From Membranipora membranacea (lineage: Eukaryota; Bryozoa; Gymnolaemata; Cheilostomatida; Membraniporidae), in the NCBI GenBank assembly GCA_914767715.1, contig OU612072.1:21698001-21762000 (forward strand): a stretch of 64,000 nt of DNA, given 5' to 3'. The notes under the pieces are model-generated. The model was not told the origin of the DNA. It made no database searches and worked only from the letters and a program-made list of their open reading frames with translations. Positions 60,783-64,000 of this stretch are shown piece after piece. Position 1 is the first letter of the stretch. Every line of letters starts with the position of its first letter. Both the position numbers and the translations under genes were made by a program.

Positions 60783-61841
60783 CGATCTAAGCAGGCAAGA
60801 GATTAATCTCAAACTATTTCAGTATTGTCGGATCTTTACAGCTCTCTAAATATGTGGCAAATTTTGGCAATTAGTTCTGTCGTGATGACATGTTCAATTG
60901 AGAAACCTGTTTTCTGGGCATTTTGCCTGTTTATCTTGTGTGTAACTTCAACTTTAATGTAAGTTGATGATACCAATACCAAACACTGAAGTGTAATAGT
61001 TGCTATAATGAATACTGTAATGCAAACACGTTCCCACTGTTGGTTACGGCCATGTTATAGAGATTACCTTTGCGCCCTTCCCATATGCTCCAATTTTCAT
61101 TCTAATATCCACCCAGTCTAAGTGCTCAGACGGCAGTATATGAGTGTTTGATAATCTGGACTGATATACACTTAGTCAGCCAACAAATGTTGGTTTGGGG
61201 TCTGTAGGTTTCGGATATATTAATTCTAAATGCTTAGAACTTTTGGTGAAAATTAATAGATACAACATGATGAGAAATATGGTGCTAGGAAATCTCTTGG
61301 AAAGATGTTTGATCAGCATTGTTACAAAGGTGTCCAAAGTGTCGGCACAGTTAAATATGAGCAGCTGCTTCATAGCTCAGCCTTTTTCCCTATAGCCTTA
61401 GTTTGAATCAAGGTATAGCTGGTATGCGCTGTACTTTTGTTCGTAATGTCGTCATGCCGCTATAGACTGAACCTAGCATATCTCTCTGACAGAACATGAT
61501 AATTTACTGAGGTATCAGCTTAGTGGTGAGGTCAAGGAAGGTCAAATTAGGTCATGAATCGTGTGCGCACCGACAAGATTGATTGAGCTGTTGAATATTA
61601 ATTGTGGAGACAGAGAAGCAACGCAGCAATGCTGTAGATGGACCACGTCATAACTCTGGCACCAAAGTAAACCTCAATATGCCAACGCGCCAGAGTATGC
61701 TTTGAGTACCAACAGGGCCTGGCTACTAGCAATCAGCAGTCTGCTTTGTGAGTGGAACCAAAAACCCCTTACACTTGTTAGTAAGAGATGGGAACTTCAA
61801 CCAAAACAGCTAACTTCTGCCGCTGCTGTGGTTAGAATAGG
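60783..61841. other. Spacer, no gene seen
   Basis: Stretch between the poly(A) signal of the peritrophin-like gene (60776) and the foldback element. I found no supported feature. Confidence 0.5.
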
Positions 61842-62499
61842 GTGATCACCCAAAAGGCCACTGCCAAAAAGCACTGGTCATAAGGCCACTTGCCAAAAGG
61901 CCACTGGTCATAAGGCCACTGATCGAAAGGCCATTGCCCAACAAGCCACTGGTTCAATGATTACATAATAGAAGTCTGATACCAACTTTCCATTGACATG
62001 TTTTTTGGGCCCGTAAAACAAAATTCTAGCTCTTGATATGCCATTATTATCAATGGTTTTATATTTCTACTAACTGATTCCGATTATAGTAAGGTTAGAA
62101 AAGATCCACCCACCCTTTACAAATAATTATTTTAAATGAATCCACTCAGAAATCTTCTCACACATTTTTTCTGCACTGTAACCCTTAATTAATACATTAA
62201 AATGTATCTTGATGGGCTAATTAAAGTAATCACTGAGAAGAGACAGCGGCATAGCTTTTATGATTTTGAAATGCCACATGCCAAGCACGAGTGTGTTGCA
62301 TATCCTACTGGGAACAACAGAAAAAGTCAGCGATAAGTAATAGCGACCAAGTTGAGTCGATCGGGTTTGTTGGTCATCAATAATAAAATGCATGCGATGT
62401 ATGCACAGATAGATTTTGGCAGAGGCTTGTTTGTTCACAAGACAGCTTAGTTTTTGTTTAGTATCAGATCCGATATACCCTATAGGAGTTTAATTTAGC

Positions 62500-62592
62500 T
62501 AGAGTTTAATTTCGGGATTTGAACCCAGGGCATAAATCTCCATCTGATTGCAAGGCAGACACTTAGACCACTACACCACCCATGCGTAGGTA
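62500..62592 (-). mobile_element. tRNA-derived SINE head (family 2)
   Basis: On the minus strand, GGGTGGTGTAGTGGTCTAAG, TCTGCCTTGCAATCAGATGG and B box GGGTTCAAATCCC are in order. A loop CTTGCAA could present anticodon TGC, but acceptor pairing fails. Flanked by short CTATAGGAGTTTA inverted repeats inside the foldback element. Confidence 0.6.
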
Positions 62593-62748
62593 GGGTGTAT
62601 TCCTGTATAATTGTAGATTGTTTATGAAACTATGGTGAGTGAGTTTAATTTAAGATACACTAAATTTCACAACCTAGGCAACAACAGAAAAGCGAATCCT
62701 AAATGCCGCGAAAACTAAACTCCTATAGAGTAACTATGTAATCAATAT

Positions 62749-62846
62749 GGTACACAGGTACACAGGTACACAGGTACACAGGTACACAGGTACACAGGTA
62801 CACAGGTACACAGGTACACAGGTACACAGGTACACAGGTACACAGG
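62749..62846. repeat. (GGTACACA)n array, about 12 copies
   Basis: Near-perfect 8-bp repeat within the foldback element at 61842-63405. Confidence 0.97.
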
Positions 62847-63405
62847 GTGCATTGGGTAAAAATGATACTAAAGATCTTTCCATATGAATGATTGACACAT
62901 TACGGATTATGCTCATTACAGAAAAAAAAACGACACTGTCTCTTCTCAGTGCGGCATTGTGCTGACTGTTTGCTTGTGATGACTTTAATTTACCCATCAA
63001 GATAAATTTTAATTTAATATTTGGGGGTTACGGTACAGAAAAAATGTGTGAGAAGATGAAGATTAGAGGATGGGTAGGATCGTTTCTAACTGAAATGGGA
63101 ATCAGTGAGTAGAAATAAAATATCATTGAGAAATGGCATATCAAGAGCTAGAGTTTTGTTTTACGGGCCCATAAAACATGTCAACAGAAAGTTGATATCA
63201 GACTTCTATTCTGTAACCATTGAACCAGTGACATTATAGACAGTGGCCTTATGACCAGTGGCTTTTTGGCCAGTGGCCTTTTGGGTATCGGCCTTTTTTG
63301 CCAGTGGCCTTATGGGTAGTGGCCTTTTGATCAGTTGCCTTATGAAGAGTGGCTTTTTGGCCAGTGGCTTTATGGCCAGTGGCTTTTTGGCCAGTGGCCA
63401 GTTCA

Positions 63406-64000
63406 CCTTCAGGGCTACTGCACTTGCAGTGCAGGGCCATTGACCACTTGTGAATAACGAGCAGGCCTAAACGATTGCGTTATCTTTCGACCACCATTCT
63501 CTGTCAAACAATTTGAATGGCAAACCATTTCAAGCTCACATTAGAGATTTCATCTCGAGAGTGTGTATTTATTCTAAGATTTTATGACCAAACTGTACAA
63601 TGGCAGTTACAAACACAAAGTTTCTAATCACAATTTATAATCATTTACTATCTACGTAAAATAGATGTATTTCTAATGTAAGGTTTGTAAAATATGTTTA
63701 CTAAAGCCTGTGATCTCTTACTTGTAAACATATTAATAGATACTAGGGTATGTTCATGCCCTCATTAAATTTGAGTTATTTGTGACCAAATGACCAAAAA
63801 TATCCAATATCATACAAGCAGATCGCACAAACTCTGGTGATTAAAATCTGGTAATATTCAGAATTATTATCAATTTAATAGTATTTACAGGTTGTACACA
63901 TGTTTTGCAACTGGATAATTTATCGCTGTCTGACTCTTTCATTTAGCTATAGCTATATCATGTTCCTATTACTCAATTCATGCCACTGCAATCATTATTA
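63406..64000. other. Right edge of window, no gene seen
   Basis: AT-rich sequence after the foldback element; no exon or repeat recognised. Confidence 0.5.

Larger units (their letters stand above)
61842..63405. mobile_element. Foldback element with minisatellite-like ends
   Basis: Inverted arms of about 410-480 bp (61842 to about 62255; about 62925 to 63405). The outer part of each arm is a degenerate tandem array of a 15-bp GGCCACTGGTCATAA-like unit (longer in the right arm). The inner part is unique, e.g. TAGAAGTCTGATACCAACTT near 61970 and its inverse near 63200. Ends read GGTGATCACC and, inverted, GGTGAACTGG; no target duplication is clear. The centre holds a tRNA-like SINE head flanked by its own CTATAGGAGTTTA inverted repeats (about 62480 and 62727), and an 8-bp repeat array. 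No protein is encoded. Confidence 0.75.

Noticed and set aside
62500-62592. tRNA-Ala-like sequence with possible TGC anticodon
   Set aside because: Acceptor and T-arm geometry fail, and the same head occurs in a SINE at 32530.
62734-63000. Minus-strand ORF with PVYLCTCV repeats
   Set aside because: It is a translation of the 8-bp GGTACACA array.
63206-63443. ORFs with KKPLAIKPLAKK or QKATGHKATG repeats
   Set aside because: Products of the 15-bp tandem units in the foldback element, open on both strands.

Overview
The window reads as AT-rich nuclear DNA of a metazoan, most likely a marine invertebrate (inference only; no species assigned). All clear genes are split by GT-AG introns. Several encode secreted proteins with animal-type domains (EGF, NHL beta-propeller, HYR-like, peritrophin-like). 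The intergenic and intronic DNA is full of BEL/Pao, P-like, hAT-like, LINE, SINE and hairpin elements. There are no prokaryotic features. Most gene models below were built by hand from splice sites and reading phase, because exons are short and cannot be seen as long ORFs.

Layout. 110-5157 (+): 3' part of a gene with an EGF-like exon and a hydrophobic C-terminal tail, carrying a 28 x 31 bp minisatellite in its last intron. 7160-22339 (+): complete nine-exon gene 1, encoding a 673-residue secreted protein with NHL-type propeller, Thr-rich linker, three HYR-like modules and a Cys-containing C-terminal region. Three P-superfamily-like transposons with exact 8-bp target duplications sit in its introns: A (8304-12963, intron 2), B (16585-18154, intron 7) and C (18796-22101, intron 8, with a THAP exon). 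23119-31454: a decayed BEL/Pao LTR retrotransposon on the minus strand, with 5-bp target duplication. 32239-34185 (+): a compact three-exon gene for a 46-residue secreted peptide. 35896-43075 (-): a complete seven-exon gene for a 293-residue secreted cyclase/kynurenine-formamidase-like hydrolase. 45805-51449 (+): gene 2, a tandem paralogue of gene 1 with the same intron positions and phases but without exon 5 and with two frame-breaking lesions, so probably a pseudogene. A LINE fragment with a 17-bp target duplication lies in its third intron. 51450-59700: gene-poor, with SINE and hairpin remnants. 59740-60442 (+): a two-exon, 97-residue secreted peritrophin-like protein. 61842-63405: a foldback element with nested repeats.

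Common threads are secretion (every complete gene has a signal peptide) and recent transposition. Gene 1 and gene 2 are a tandem duplication whose copies then diverged: gene 1 kept its frame and took three P-like insertions, while gene 2 lost its frame and took a LINE. The most unusual items are the architecture shared by the two paralogues, the tiny secreted-peptide gene, and the long-TIR P-like element carrying a THAP exon.
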